Assembly: GCA_947177685.1 (NCBI GenBank)
Contig: CAMWVE010000011.1
Coordinates: 1-64,000 of the forward strand
From: an uncultured Porphyromonadaceae bacterium
Lineage (GTDB): Bacteria > Bacteroidota > Bacteroidia > Bacteroidales > Muribaculaceae
Reading direction: 5' to 3'
DNA length: 64,000 nt
Positions 54,808 through 62,008 of the stretch are shown here, piece after piece; position 1 is the first letter of the stretch, and each line of letters opens with the position of its first letter. The position numbers and the translations under genes were made by a program. The notes beneath the pieces were generated by a model. The model did not search any database, was not told the origin of the DNA, and saw only the letters and a list, made by a program, of their open reading frames with translations.

Positions 54808-55008
54808 TTGATTTTATCCACGCAGTGAAGGAGTTATGCAGCGGCATAACGACTGAAACAAGTGGATAAAAGCAACAACGGATGACCGAGGCGAAGGTAA
54901 TATTAAACGTTAGAATAGTCAAACACTACAACAAAAGTTAAATTTTTTAGAATAATAATGCTTGTCAACTCAACAAAAGTTAGCAACAGAAATTGGGGAA
55001 CAGGCTCT
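54761..55008. mobile_element. MITE-like element, copy B, overlapping the sigma gene 3' end
   Basis: The left end (54761-) reads AGAGCCCGTCCCCAATT and the right end (to 55008) AATTGGGGAACAGGCTCT, inverted repeats with one indel and one mismatch. They match the ends of copy A at 56774-57126. The 248-bp body has no transposase. It contains the nested inverted repeat at 54812-54871. Confidence 0.6.
54812..54871 (+). repeat. Nested inverted repeat between sigma factor and downstream gene
   Basis: TTTTATCCAC (54812-54821) pairs with GTGGATAAAA (54862-54871). Inside, CAGT (54823-54826) pairs with ACTG (54852-54855) and GTTATGC (54833-54839) with GCATAAC (54844-54850). The 60-nt structure could act in RNA or DNA; there is no U tract. 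Confidence 0.65.
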
Positions 55009-55022
55009 AAATCACACAGGTC

Positions 55023-55691
55023 ATGACTGATGAACAGAAAGATATATTGATAGCGAAGATGATCGACAACCCCGCGTCGCTGACCGATGCGGAGCTGGAG
55101 ATGATCATGCGCGATGATGAGCTGAGGGAAATTCTCGAAGCATCGGCAGCTATCGGCAGTGCATCGGCAGTTCAGCCTGACTATGACATGACCGAAGAAT
55201 GGCGCCGCTTCCGTCCGCGCATCCGGCGTAAGCCGTCGCTCACACGCCGGTTGATGAGGGTAGCTGCCGTATTCTTGGGGATTGTCGTTGGTGCGAACAT
55301 CCTTGTCAAGCTAATTGACCACACCCTTGCGCCTGAACCTCAACACATCGTTGCCAAGGCGGAACAACCGATAGAGAAGGACGACAGCCCCGCCAATGAC
55401 CCGGAGCAACCGGAACAGTCAGAAATCGCTGAACCGGTAGCACCGCCAACAAAAGCCAACAAGCCGGGCACTACTCATATTGCCAAAGCCGAAGTTCCGG
55501 TTGACGAGGCAATGGAACTGGACATTGACGAGTATCTGCGCATACAGCAGGCGCAGGTCGACAATGAAATAGCCATGCTCAACAGCTCGGTTATCGCCAA
55601 CGAACTGGAACCACTCAGGCAAATGTATGAACTGATGGGTGAAGATGATGAAGTAATTGAAATAGTAATCAATAACATAACAGAACCATGA
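55023..55691 (+). CDS. Single-pass membrane protein, possible anti-sigma factor
   Basis: This 222-residue protein has an N-terminal cytosolic part (1-75) with a short acidic helix region, a basic stop-transfer (RPRIRRKPSLTRRLMR), one membrane helix (about 80-100, VAAVFLGIVVGANILVKLI) and a periplasmic Glu/Pro-rich tail. The layout resembles anti-sigma factors that follow ECF sigma genes, but there is no FecR or zinc anti-sigma motif. It overlaps the next gene by 4 nt. The role is inferred only from position and topology. Confidence 0.7.
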   Translation: MTDEQKDILIAKMIDNPASLTDAELEMIMRDDELREILEASAAIGSASAVQPDYDMTEEWRRFRPRIRRKPSLTRRLMRVAAVFLGIVVGANILVKLIDHTLAPEPQHIVAKAEQPIEKDDSPANDPEQPEQSEIAEPVAPPTKANKPGTTHIAKAEVPVDEAMELDIDEYLRIQQAQVDNEIAMLNSSVIANELEPLRQMYELMGEDDEVIEIVINNITEP

Positions 55692-56536
55692 ACAAGACCA
55701 TTCTCTGGCTTTCAAGCCTTTTAATCGCCGCCATGCCGTTTACGGCTGCGGCTCAGTCAAACATCCGGTCGGCTTTCGATGCCATAATCAAATGCCCCGA
55801 AGCGACCATAACTGACAGCCATTCGCTCGACAAAAATCCGCAGACAAATGTAAAGACTGGACAAAGCGACATTTACAATTTCGTATTGCCCGCTGACAAA
55901 ATGAAACTTGTAAAAAACGTGTTATCCGCATTTGAAAAGGACAGCGAAAAAGCTTACAGCATCAACAAGGGAAAATACAACCCGCGCGAATCAGAAATTG
56001 CTTTGGCAGTGGGCGACGGTTCCGGTTCCGGCGTTACAATCAATGATGAAGAGTCCACCTATGAGTACGCTCTGTTCTTAGCGCCGGCATCAGAAGATCC
56101 GTCAGGTGTGTACCGTTATGCCTACGCAATCTCTTACAATGAGAAAGGGGGTAAAATACGCGGAAAACTGATAGTAACATACGCCCTGACGCTCAGCCAA
56201 CGTCAGAAGATAGGGCGCGAGCGACAGTACAGCCTGTTGCGCGACCTGTCAAACAACACCATGGTCATTGACACCACCGATGCTTCACAGCAACAATCGT
56301 GGTTCGACACTCTGATGTCATATTTCCAGACCATGACACAGGCTAATTCGCAAACCCGCATAGCGCTTGCAACCAAAGCGCATAAACTCATTCTTAACGT
56401 ATCGAAATATCCCGATGTCACTGAGGCAGAAAAAAACACAGTTCGAGAAATACTGAAAAGCATGATTTCTGACAGCAAATACTCCGAATCTGTCTTGAAT
56501 GAACTTCTCAACCAGTGCCTCGTAAACCTCAAGTAA
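55688..56536 (+). CDS. Secreted protein of unknown function in the ECF sigma unit
   Basis: The 282-residue protein has a signal peptide (LWLSSLLIAAMPFTAAAQ) and a mature part with no lipobox or barrel signature. Recognisable segments are FVLPADKMKLVKNVLSAFEKDSEKAYSINKG, EYALFLAPASEDPSGVYRYAYAISY and a helical C-terminus. Similar exported proteins follow ECF sigma/membrane-protein pairs in Bacteroidales. I do not recognise a characterised family. Translation is probably coupled to the membrane protein (ATGA overlap); a strong terminator follows. Confidence 0.7.
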   Translation: MNKTILWLSSLLIAAMPFTAAAQSNIRSAFDAIIKCPEATITDSHSLDKNPQTNVKTGQSDIYNFVLPADKMKLVKNVLSAFEKDSEKAYSINKGKYNPRESEIALAVGDGSGSGVTINDEESTYEYALFLAPASEDPSGVYRYAYAISYNEKGGKIRGKLIVTYALTLSQRQKIGRERQYSLLRDLSNNTMVIDTTDASQQQSWFDTLMSYFQTMTQANSQTRIALATKAHKLILNVSKYPDVTEAEKNTVREILKSMISDSKYSESVLNELLNQCLVNLK

Positions 56537-56691
56537 ATCCTTATTTTCTTAACCAGCGTCACTGCCGGTTGACTCAGCCGACATGTGACCATTAACTGAT
56601 GGAAAACGATTAAACGCTTGACTTCATAGGTGCCATGTGCCTAAACCACACAGACTATAATAGAAGAAACAGCACACTACATAACCAAGCA

Positions 56692-56728
56692 GGAGCTTCC
56701 GGCAGTGATGTCGGGAGCTTCTATTTTT
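56692..56728 (+). terminator. Terminator of the ECF sigma unit
   Basis: GGAGCTTCCGGCA (56692-56704) pairs with TGTCGGGAGCTTC (56709-56721) over 13 positions using three G-U pairs, with a GTGA tetraloop and TATTTTT behind it. It is 155 nt after the stop of the secreted-protein gene. Confidence 0.75.
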
Positions 56729-56773
56729 CATCAATTCGGCTCACTAAAGTTTCAATGCGGCGAAAAAAGCCTT

Positions 56774-57126
56774 AGACCCCGTTCCCCAATATTTGTTAAA
56801 GCTGGGGCGATGGTAACGTATCCCACGGACAACTTAGAGAACAAATGCTTGTGATGTTTTTTTGGGGGGAGGTGGCTCGTCAGACCAACCGCAGCATAAA
56901 CATTGCGCACGCCACTATAGCAATACCTCTTGCGGTGTGCAAGATAACTGAACTATAGTACATTAAATTGTGCGCCGACGGATAAATTATCTTACCATTG
57001 CATCTCTCCGGCACTTTTTGCCTTGTTCTTCAGTCACGTAGCGACTGCTACGCTCCTTCATCACAAAACAAAAATCACTCAGAGATATGCAGCCCCAACC
57101 TTAACAAATATTGGGGAACGGGGTCC
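56774..57126. mobile_element. MITE-like element, copy A, with 35-bp terminal inverted repeats
   Basis: The left end (56774-56808) and right end (57092-57126) are inverted repeats identical at 32 of 35 positions; the tips contain CCCCGTTCCCCAATA and its complement. The 353-bp body has no transposase, only a short minus-strand frame (MKERSSRYVTEEQGKK...). Together with copies at 54761-55008 and 24636-24675 it defines a dispersed family. The 845 nt between 56536 and 57382 also hold the terminator, a palindrome and the RNA listed separately. Confidence 0.7.
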
Positions 57127-57152
57127 TATTCACCGCAAATTTGCGGTGAATA
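57127..57152. promoter_or_regulatory. 26-bp perfect palindrome next to the MITE end
   Basis: The sequence TATTCACCGCAAA (57127-57139) is followed directly by its exact complement (57140-57152). It touches the right end of the element at 57126 and precedes a TTTG and a TACTTTTG box (57174-57181), so it could be an operator or part of the insertion site. Confidence 0.6.
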
Positions 57153-57252
57153 TTTGGATTATTCATTTTCTCTTACTTTTGCAATATATTTCGTTCCACA
57201 GTAAAAGAATAACACAAATAATGTTAAATATATCGCTAAATTATTCAATCAA

Positions 57253-57284
57253 TTTGTTTATTAAAAAACAAATAAGTAATTTTG
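57253..57284 (+). promoter_or_regulatory. Promoter for the structured RNA and DUF3800 gene
   Basis: TTTG (57253-57256) and TAATTTTG (57277-57284) are 20 nt apart, a perfect consensus match. Transcription should begin about 57288, exactly at the first stem of the predicted RNA. Confidence 0.75.
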
Positions 57285-57286
57285 CA

Positions 57287-57358
57287 ATGCGTCTAGGACG
57301 AGTCGCCAAGCGTCTCGATAAAGGGTGAATTCACCCCGATACTAGTCGCTTTTTTTTT
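57287..57358 (+). ncRNA. Predicted three-way-junction RNA with U9 tail
   Basis: P1 pairs GCGTCTAG (57289-57296) with CTAGTCGC (57342-57349), one U-U mismatch. P2 is CGAG-U-CGC (57299-57306), loop CAA, GCG-U-CUCG (57310-57317). P3 is GGGTG (57323-57327), loop AATT, CACCC (57332-57336). Junction strands are GA, AUAAA and CGAUA. Nine T follow directly (57350-57358). It is a GC-rich island in AT-rich DNA and starts where the promoter predicts. It does not match hammerhead core sequences. It could be a stand-alone small RNA or a leader that controls the DUF3800 gene 24 nt downstream. Function unknown. Confidence 0.55.
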
Positions 57359-57381
57359 ATCCATACCAAAAAAAACAAAAA

Positions 57382-58287
57382 ATGTATTTTTGCTATATAG
57401 ATGAATCAGGGACACCGGATATTCCGGGAACATCCAGTCATTATGTATTATGTGGTCTTGCTATTCCAATTGATAGTTGGAAAAAATGTGATAACCAGAT
57501 TAGAAGAATAAAACATAAGTATGGACTGGACAATGCAGAAATTCATACCGGATGGATATTAAGAGCATATCTTGAACAAAATAAAATTCCTGATTTCGAA
57601 AATAAATCATATCAGGAACGTAGAGCACTTGTATATACGGAACGTTCTAAGGAAATATATCGACTTCAGAAGGCTGGAAACAATAAACTTTATAAACAGA
57701 CCAAGAAGAATTATCGTATGACGGAATCCTACGTTCATCTTACATACGCTGAACGAATGAGATTCATTGAAGAGATAGCTGATAAAATCGGCAGTTGGCA
57801 ATTCGCCAGAATATTTGCTGAGGGAATTGATAAAACCCATTTCAACCCAACGAAAAAAATCACAGTTGATGAAATGGCATTAGAGCAAGTAGTTTCAAGG
57901 TTTGAACAATATATGCGCAATACTGATTCAACCCCAATCAGCCTTTTTGGAGCTATTATCCACGACAACAATGAAACGGTTGCGAAACGTCATACACAGT
58001 TAATGCAAAAATTCCATAAAGATGGAACTCTATGGACAAAAATAAATCACATTATAGAAACACCTTTATTTGTGAATTCGGAGTTAACAAGCATGGTCCA
58101 ACTTGCTGATTTGTGCTCATTTGTTTTACGCAGATTCTTTGAATCAGGTGAAGTTAACTTGTTTAATAGAATAAAAAGAAGAATTGATAAATATCATGGA
58201 AAGATGGTGGGTATAAGACATTATTCCAACGATGCGTGTACCTGTGAAATTTGTGTTGAGCGACAGAGAAAAAAGCCAACATCATAA
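57382..58287 (+). CDS. DUF3800 domain protein
   Basis: The 301-residue protein begins MYFCYIDESGTPDIPG, the DUF3800 signature, which is predicted to be an RNase H-like fold with Asp/Glu metal ligands (YIDESG at 5-10). Further conserved segments are EIHTGWILR near 55-62, and a late SELTSMVQLADLCSFVLRRFFE (about 234-255) with the Asp of the third motif. The C-terminus has a CTCEIC cysteine pair. The gene is AT-rich compared with its flanks. It follows the structured RNA and a MITE. A nuclease role is inference from family fold prediction. Confidence 0.8.
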   Translation: MYFCYIDESGTPDIPGTSSHYVLCGLAIPIDSWKKCDNQIRRIKHKYGLDNAEIHTGWILRAYLEQNKIPDFENKSYQERRALVYTERSKEIYRLQKAGNNKLYKQTKKNYRMTESYVHLTYAERMRFIEEIADKIGSWQFARIFAEGIDKTHFNPTKKITVDEMALEQVVSRFEQYMRNTDSTPISLFGAIIHDNNETVAKRHTQLMQKFHKDGTLWTKINHIIETPLFVNSELTSMVQLADLCSFVLRRFFESGEVNLFNRIKRRIDKYHGKMVGIRHYSNDACTCEICVERQRKKPTS

Positions 58288-58300
58288 ATCCATTGATTCT

Positions 58301-58948
58301 ATGAAGAATTTGCTTTTAGTTTTATTGGTTTTCGCTCAGTCGTGCATGGCATTCGCTCAGAATTGCTGTGAGAATGACAGCGTGTGCATGGAGTTGCGCT
58401 TCCCTTTGACCGAGCGAGACACTGAAACAGTGTTCTATTATTTTAATGGAGAGTGGATCAGAGGGGCTCATGTTGACCGGGTGCCAGCGGATTCCATTCA
58501 GAAGATAGAGGTAAAAAACGACGAGTACGGCAATCGTGCCTTATTTCTGACGGTGCCCCCTCATATCGCTGACGAAATAAAAGCGGAGGCACAAAATCTC
58601 TATATTCACGATTATCCTATATGCGAATTTCCCGGAGGCAATGGCAAACTTAAAGAGTGGATCGACAGCAATATTCAAATTCCTGAGGGTTTCAAAGGTT
58701 GCGAATTGGTAACCGTAAACATGAAGATTCATCCTGACGGCTCTATCAGCGACACTAAGATAGTGCGGCCCAGCAAAAATCAGGCAGCTAATGAAGAGGC
58801 TTTAAGACTTGTGAACGCGCTCCCGAAATTTCGTTTAAAATACTTTACTCCCCAAAAGAAGAGTTTTCACTATTACATAACAATACCATTCACTGAACCC
58901 GGAGCGATTTTCATACGGGGTGACAAAAAGAACACCCGTCCGGAATAG
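58301..58948 (+). CDS. Exported TonB C-terminal domain protein
   Basis: From the ATG at 58301 the product is 215 residues with a signal peptide (KNLLLVLLVFAQSCMAFA) and a C-terminal TonB-like domain: LKEWIDSNIQIPEGFKGCELVTVNMKIHPDGSISDTKIVRPSKNQAANEEALRLVNALPKF. It lacks an N-terminal anchor and Pro-rich span, so it is not a classical TonB energy transducer, but similar exported TonB-C proteins are common in Bacteroidetes. Its start is 13 nt after the DUF3800 stop. The earlier ATG at 58232 lies inside DUF3800 and is rejected. Confidence 0.8.
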   Translation: MKNLLLVLLVFAQSCMAFAQNCCENDSVCMELRFPLTERDTETVFYYFNGEWIRGAHVDRVPADSIQKIEVKNDEYGNRALFLTVPPHIADEIKAEAQNLYIHDYPICEFPGGNGKLKEWIDSNIQIPEGFKGCELVTVNMKIHPDGSISDTKIVRPSKNQAANEEALRLVNALPKFRLKYFTPQKKSFHYYITIPFTEPGAIFIRGDKKNTRPE

Positions 58949-58995
58949 TCACGCTAAACAGCAACAGGTTAAGCATTTCAGTAAGCCAAGCTGAT

Positions 58996-59982
58996 TCACC
59001 GCAGTTCCACCACAGCCGTAGCGCCCCTGCCTGGCGTGGCAAACAACCGCAAATCGCCCCCATGCCGACGCGCTATCTGGCGACTCACATAGAGTCCTAC
59101 TCCACTACCCTCAGGTTTTGTGGTCACAAACGGCTGGAACAAATTTTCGCGTATCGCCGGGTCAATGCCGGCACCGTTATCCTCCACTATTATACATGGG
59201 TGTCCGTCAGACAAAGAGATTGTTACCGTTACCTGCGGGTCATCAACGGAAGCGACTGAATCAAGCGCATTACGGATAAGATTCACCATCACCTGCCCCA
59301 TCAGGTCTGCATCGATGTTAAGCGTCACTGACTCCGACGCCATGAACCGGCACACATCCATGTCAATTCCACGCATCTGAGGCTCGCCGTTGATAAGGCG
59401 TCTTACCCTCGACATGAAGTCAGATGCCACGACTTGTACAAGCTGCGGTTCCGGAATATGCGTAAGGGTGTAGTATGCTTTGAGAAAACGGTTTATGCCA
59501 TGGCTCAGACTATCTATAAGTTCAATTGCCTCTGTCAGTTGCTCACCCCGGTAGCGGTCAGGATGTTTCCGGATGTCGTCGCACAGCGCTAAAACAGGAG
59601 TTATGGCATTTCCCATTTCATGGGTCATTATCTTCAGAATGCGGTCATAATAGAGTTTCCGTGTCTCCAAGTCCATGGTGACTTTATGAAATGACACCAT
59701 GCAGCGGTTGAATGAGGCGAGTGTATCCTGAATCACCGGGTCGTCAGAGGCAGTGTCGAATCGGGCTGATGTGTCATTTTCTTCGAGCGAACGTCCGAAG
59801 GTCCATGCCATCAGTTTAATTCGACCGACATGATTCCACAACATCAGGCACAATATTACTGCTGCCAATGATGAGAGTATTGCCGGCGCAATCCTGTCGC
59901 TGACCACCAATGCGGCAGTCATTCCGCTCATCACCACTATGCTGCAGAGCAGAAGCATGAATTTCAATCGGAAATGTCTCAT
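58996..59982 (-). CDS. Sensor histidine kinase
   Basis: The 328-residue kinase has two N-terminal membrane helices (about 9-27 and 32-49) with almost no periplasmic loop, so it may sense the membrane or an intracellular cue. The H box is MTHEMGNAITPV (His121), the N box NLIRNALDSV, with VEDNGAGID and GSGVGLYVSRQIARRHGG completing the ATP-binding domain. This resembles NtrY-type kinases. It overlaps the response regulator by 4 nt (ATGA). Its likely output is the divergent efflux operon. Confidence 0.93.
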   Translation of the reverse strand: MRHFRLKFMLLLCSIVVMSGMTAALVVSDRIAPAILSSLAAVILCLMLWNHVGRIKLMAWTFGRSLEENDTSARFDTASDDPVIQDTLASFNRCMVSFHKVTMDLETRKLYYDRILKIMTHEMGNAITPVLALCDDIRKHPDRYRGEQLTEAIELIDSLSHGINRFLKAYYTLTHIPEPQLVQVVASDFMSRVRRLINGEPQMRGIDMDVCRFMASESVTLNIDADLMGQVMVNLIRNALDSVASVDDPQVTVTISLSDGHPCIIVEDNGAGIDPAIRENLFQPFVTTKPEGSGVGLYVSRQIARRHGGDLRLFATPGRGATAVVELR

Positions 59983-60557
59983 GATTTCTTCAAAAGATTA
60001 TAAAGTGTCTGACGATTGACTCCAAGCCGTTCCGCGGCAGCACTCAAGTTTCCCTGACACTGCGTTATCACAGCTTTCACATGCTCCATCTTCACCTGCT
60101 CAAGAGTCATTTGCTGCCGTTGTGACTCGCGCTGTCCCAGAGCCTCAGCTTCACTGACGGCAGATAACCGTCGGCGTTCCATGCGGTTACGTTCAATAGC
60201 TCCCCTGAGTTTGGCTATAAGCTCATCGTTCTCCCACGGCTTTATCACAAAATCCTCAGCGCCAAGCTTCATGGCATCTACGGCGAGGCTGACTTCGCCG
60301 AACGCCGTTATGACCACCACCGCAGGCGGATTCTCCATCTCCTTTATCCGTTCGAGCCAAAACAGTCCGTCGCTTCCGTCCAGACTGGTTGAATTGAAGT
60401 TCATGTCAAGGAGCACGCCATCGACATCGCCGCCACGAAGCAGCGCCGGCAGCAGACGCGGATCGCCCGATGTCACTATCTCACCGAATTCATTTCCCAG
60501 AATCAGCCGCAAGGCAGTTCTGACTGCAGGGTTATCGTCAACTACAACTATTTTCAT
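59979..60557 (-). CDS. Response regulator with Fis-type HTH and no AAA+ domain
   Basis: The 192-residue regulator has a receiver (about 1-118) with Asp7-Asp8, phospho-acceptor Asp51 (GVLLDMNFN) and Lys in FVIKPWEND. A linker follows, then a C-terminal Fis-like HTH (GNLSAAAERLGVNRQTLYNLLKK). There is no sigma-54 AAA+ module, so it is PrrA/RegA-like rather than NtrC-like. The ATG at 60557 is preferred; a -7 box TATATTTG (60562-60569) stands 4 nt before it. It is divergent from the TolC-like gene and probably controls it. Confidence 0.9.
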   Translation of the reverse strand: MKIVVVDDNPAVRTALRLILGNEFGEIVTSGDPRLLPALLRGGDVDGVLLDMNFNSTSLDGSDGLFWLERIKEMENPPAVVVITAFGEVSLAVDAMKLGAEDFVIKPWENDELIAKLRGAIERNRMERRRLSAVSEAEALGQRESQRQQMTLEQVKMEHVKAVITQCQGNLSAAAERLGVNRQTLYNLLKKS

Positions 60558-60629
60558 GATGCAAATATACTTATTAACAGTCACACTCAGTCTCTTTTGC
60601 TCCGGGAAATGCCTAATTTTTTGACATAC

Positions 60630-60646
60630 TGTCTATTTTTTAGACA
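60630..60646. promoter_or_regulatory. Inverted repeat in the regulator/efflux intergenic region
   Basis: TGTCTA (60630-60635) and TAGACA (60641-60646) are perfect inverted repeats with five T between. It lies in the 162-nt gap between the response regulator and the TolC-like gene, a likely binding site for the regulator. The efflux -7 box is TAACTTTG at 60707-60714, 5 nt before the ATG at 60720. Confidence 0.5.
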
Positions 60647-60719
60647 ATCTCATCCGCGGATATGCAGGTTCGAGCATAAATCGCCGGCAATCAGAAGAAG
60701 CGTCACTAACTTTGCCGGC

Positions 60720-62006
60720 ATGAAACGAATAACTATCATAACAGCCATCTTGCTTGTCACACGCTTCATGTACGGACAGATGTCATTGAACGATTGTCTG
60801 GAATACGCCGCCGAGCACGCCCATGACAACATCTTCAGCCGTCTGGAACTCTCCAAAGCTACCGTCGACAAGCGGATTACAGCCGCTGAACTGATGCCCG
60901 ATCTCAGCTTTTCGTCAAGCGGCAACCTCAGTTTCGGTCGCAACATCGATCCGGAAACCAACACCTATGACAACAAACAGACCCTCTCGACTGGCTTCGG
61001 TCTGAACCTTTCTGTTCCGCTCTTCGACGGCATGGTACGCCTCAACAATCTTAAGGCAGCGGAAACGGCTCGCCGACGCCGGATGACAGATGCCGAAATC
61101 GAACGTGACCGGATTTCCTTCGATGTGATACGCTCATTTTTCAACGTGGCATACTGCACCGCCATGGTCGACCAGATGAAAATGCAGCTGCAGCGCGACA
61201 GTCTCGACTTAGAGGCAACCCGGCGTTGGGAATCGGTGGGTGTGAAAAGCGGCGCCGACGTGGCACAGCTTGAGGCGTTGGTAGCCACCGACGAGTTCGA
61301 ACTGACTAATCAGCGCGGACTTCTTGCCAAAGCTTACCATACACTGAAAGGAGCCATGGGTATGCCCCCCGACGGCGAACCGCTCCGGCTTACGTTTGAC
61401 GTGCCCGAATTCCTGCCGGAGGCAGGTGCCATGAATCCGCGTGTCACCGAGGCACAGTTGGCTCTCCGACAGAGCGAACTGGAACTGAGGGCTGCCCGCG
61501 GGTTATTCTCGCCACGCATCTCACTCAGCGGAGGCATATCCACATCATATTACCGCATGTTCGGTTCCAACTCCACAGCTGCTGCCGGTTTCAGCCGACA
61601 ATGGCATGACAACATGGGTCAGTATGTAGGGGTGTCGGTTGCCATACCGCTTTTCACCGGTCTGGCAACAACCAACCGCCTTAAACGGGCTAAGATAAAT
61701 GTGGAGCAGAGCCGTGTGAAGCTTGAAAAGGCACGCTACGACGTTGAGCGTGAAACTGCCGACGCCCGACTGGATCTGCTGACCGCCTCTGCCGAACTGG
61801 AAGCAGCCCGAAAGCGTCTTGACGCCGAAATGGCAGCCTACGATGCCGTCCACCGCCGCTATGAACTCGGCAACGCTTCGGTGATAGACCTTTACACCGC
61901 AGGCGCACAGCTCACCGCAGCTAAGGCAGCATGCGAAGGCAAACGTATTCAAGTGATTATCAGCAAAATAACCCTCAGCTATTATTACGGAGCAAAACTA
62001 ATATAA
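60720..62006 (+). CDS. TolC-family outer-membrane efflux channel
   Basis: The 428-residue protein has a signal peptide (ITIITAILLVTRFMYGQ) and two TolC/OEP repeats of coiled-coil helices and beta strands: SLNDCLEYAAEHAHDN at the mature start, and in each half the pattern of long helices with RYELGNASVIDLYTAGAQLTAAK near the C-terminus. It forms the outer-membrane conduit of the tripartite exporter encoded with the adaptor and ABC ATPase. The ATG at 60720 is preferred to an upstream frame because a -7 box lies just before it. Confidence 0.93.
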   Translation: MKRITIITAILLVTRFMYGQMSLNDCLEYAAEHAHDNIFSRLELSKATVDKRITAAELMPDLSFSSSGNLSFGRNIDPETNTYDNKQTLSTGFGLNLSVPLFDGMVRLNNLKAAETARRRRMTDAEIERDRISFDVIRSFFNVAYCTAMVDQMKMQLQRDSLDLEATRRWESVGVKSGADVAQLEALVATDEFELTNQRGLLAKAYHTLKGAMGMPPDGEPLRLTFDVPEFLPEAGAMNPRVTEAQLALRQSELELRAARGLFSPRISLSGGISTSYYRMFGSNSTAAAGFSRQWHDNMGQYVGVSVAIPLFTGLATTNRLKRAKINVEQSRVKLEKARYDVERETADARLDLLTASAELEAARKRLDAEMAAYDAVHRRYELGNASVIDLYTAGAQLTAAKAACEGKRIQVIISKITLSYYYGAKLI

Positions 62007-62008
62007 CC

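Noticed and set aside
57221-57328. Small open frame ending inside the structured RNA (35 codons, basic end)
   Set aside because: Its codons run through the promoter and the stems of the RNA, and there is no support for translation.
57289-57349. Hammerhead-type ribozyme
   Set aside because: The three-way shape fits, but the junction strands (GA, AUAAA, CGAUA) lack the CUGANGA and GAAA core.
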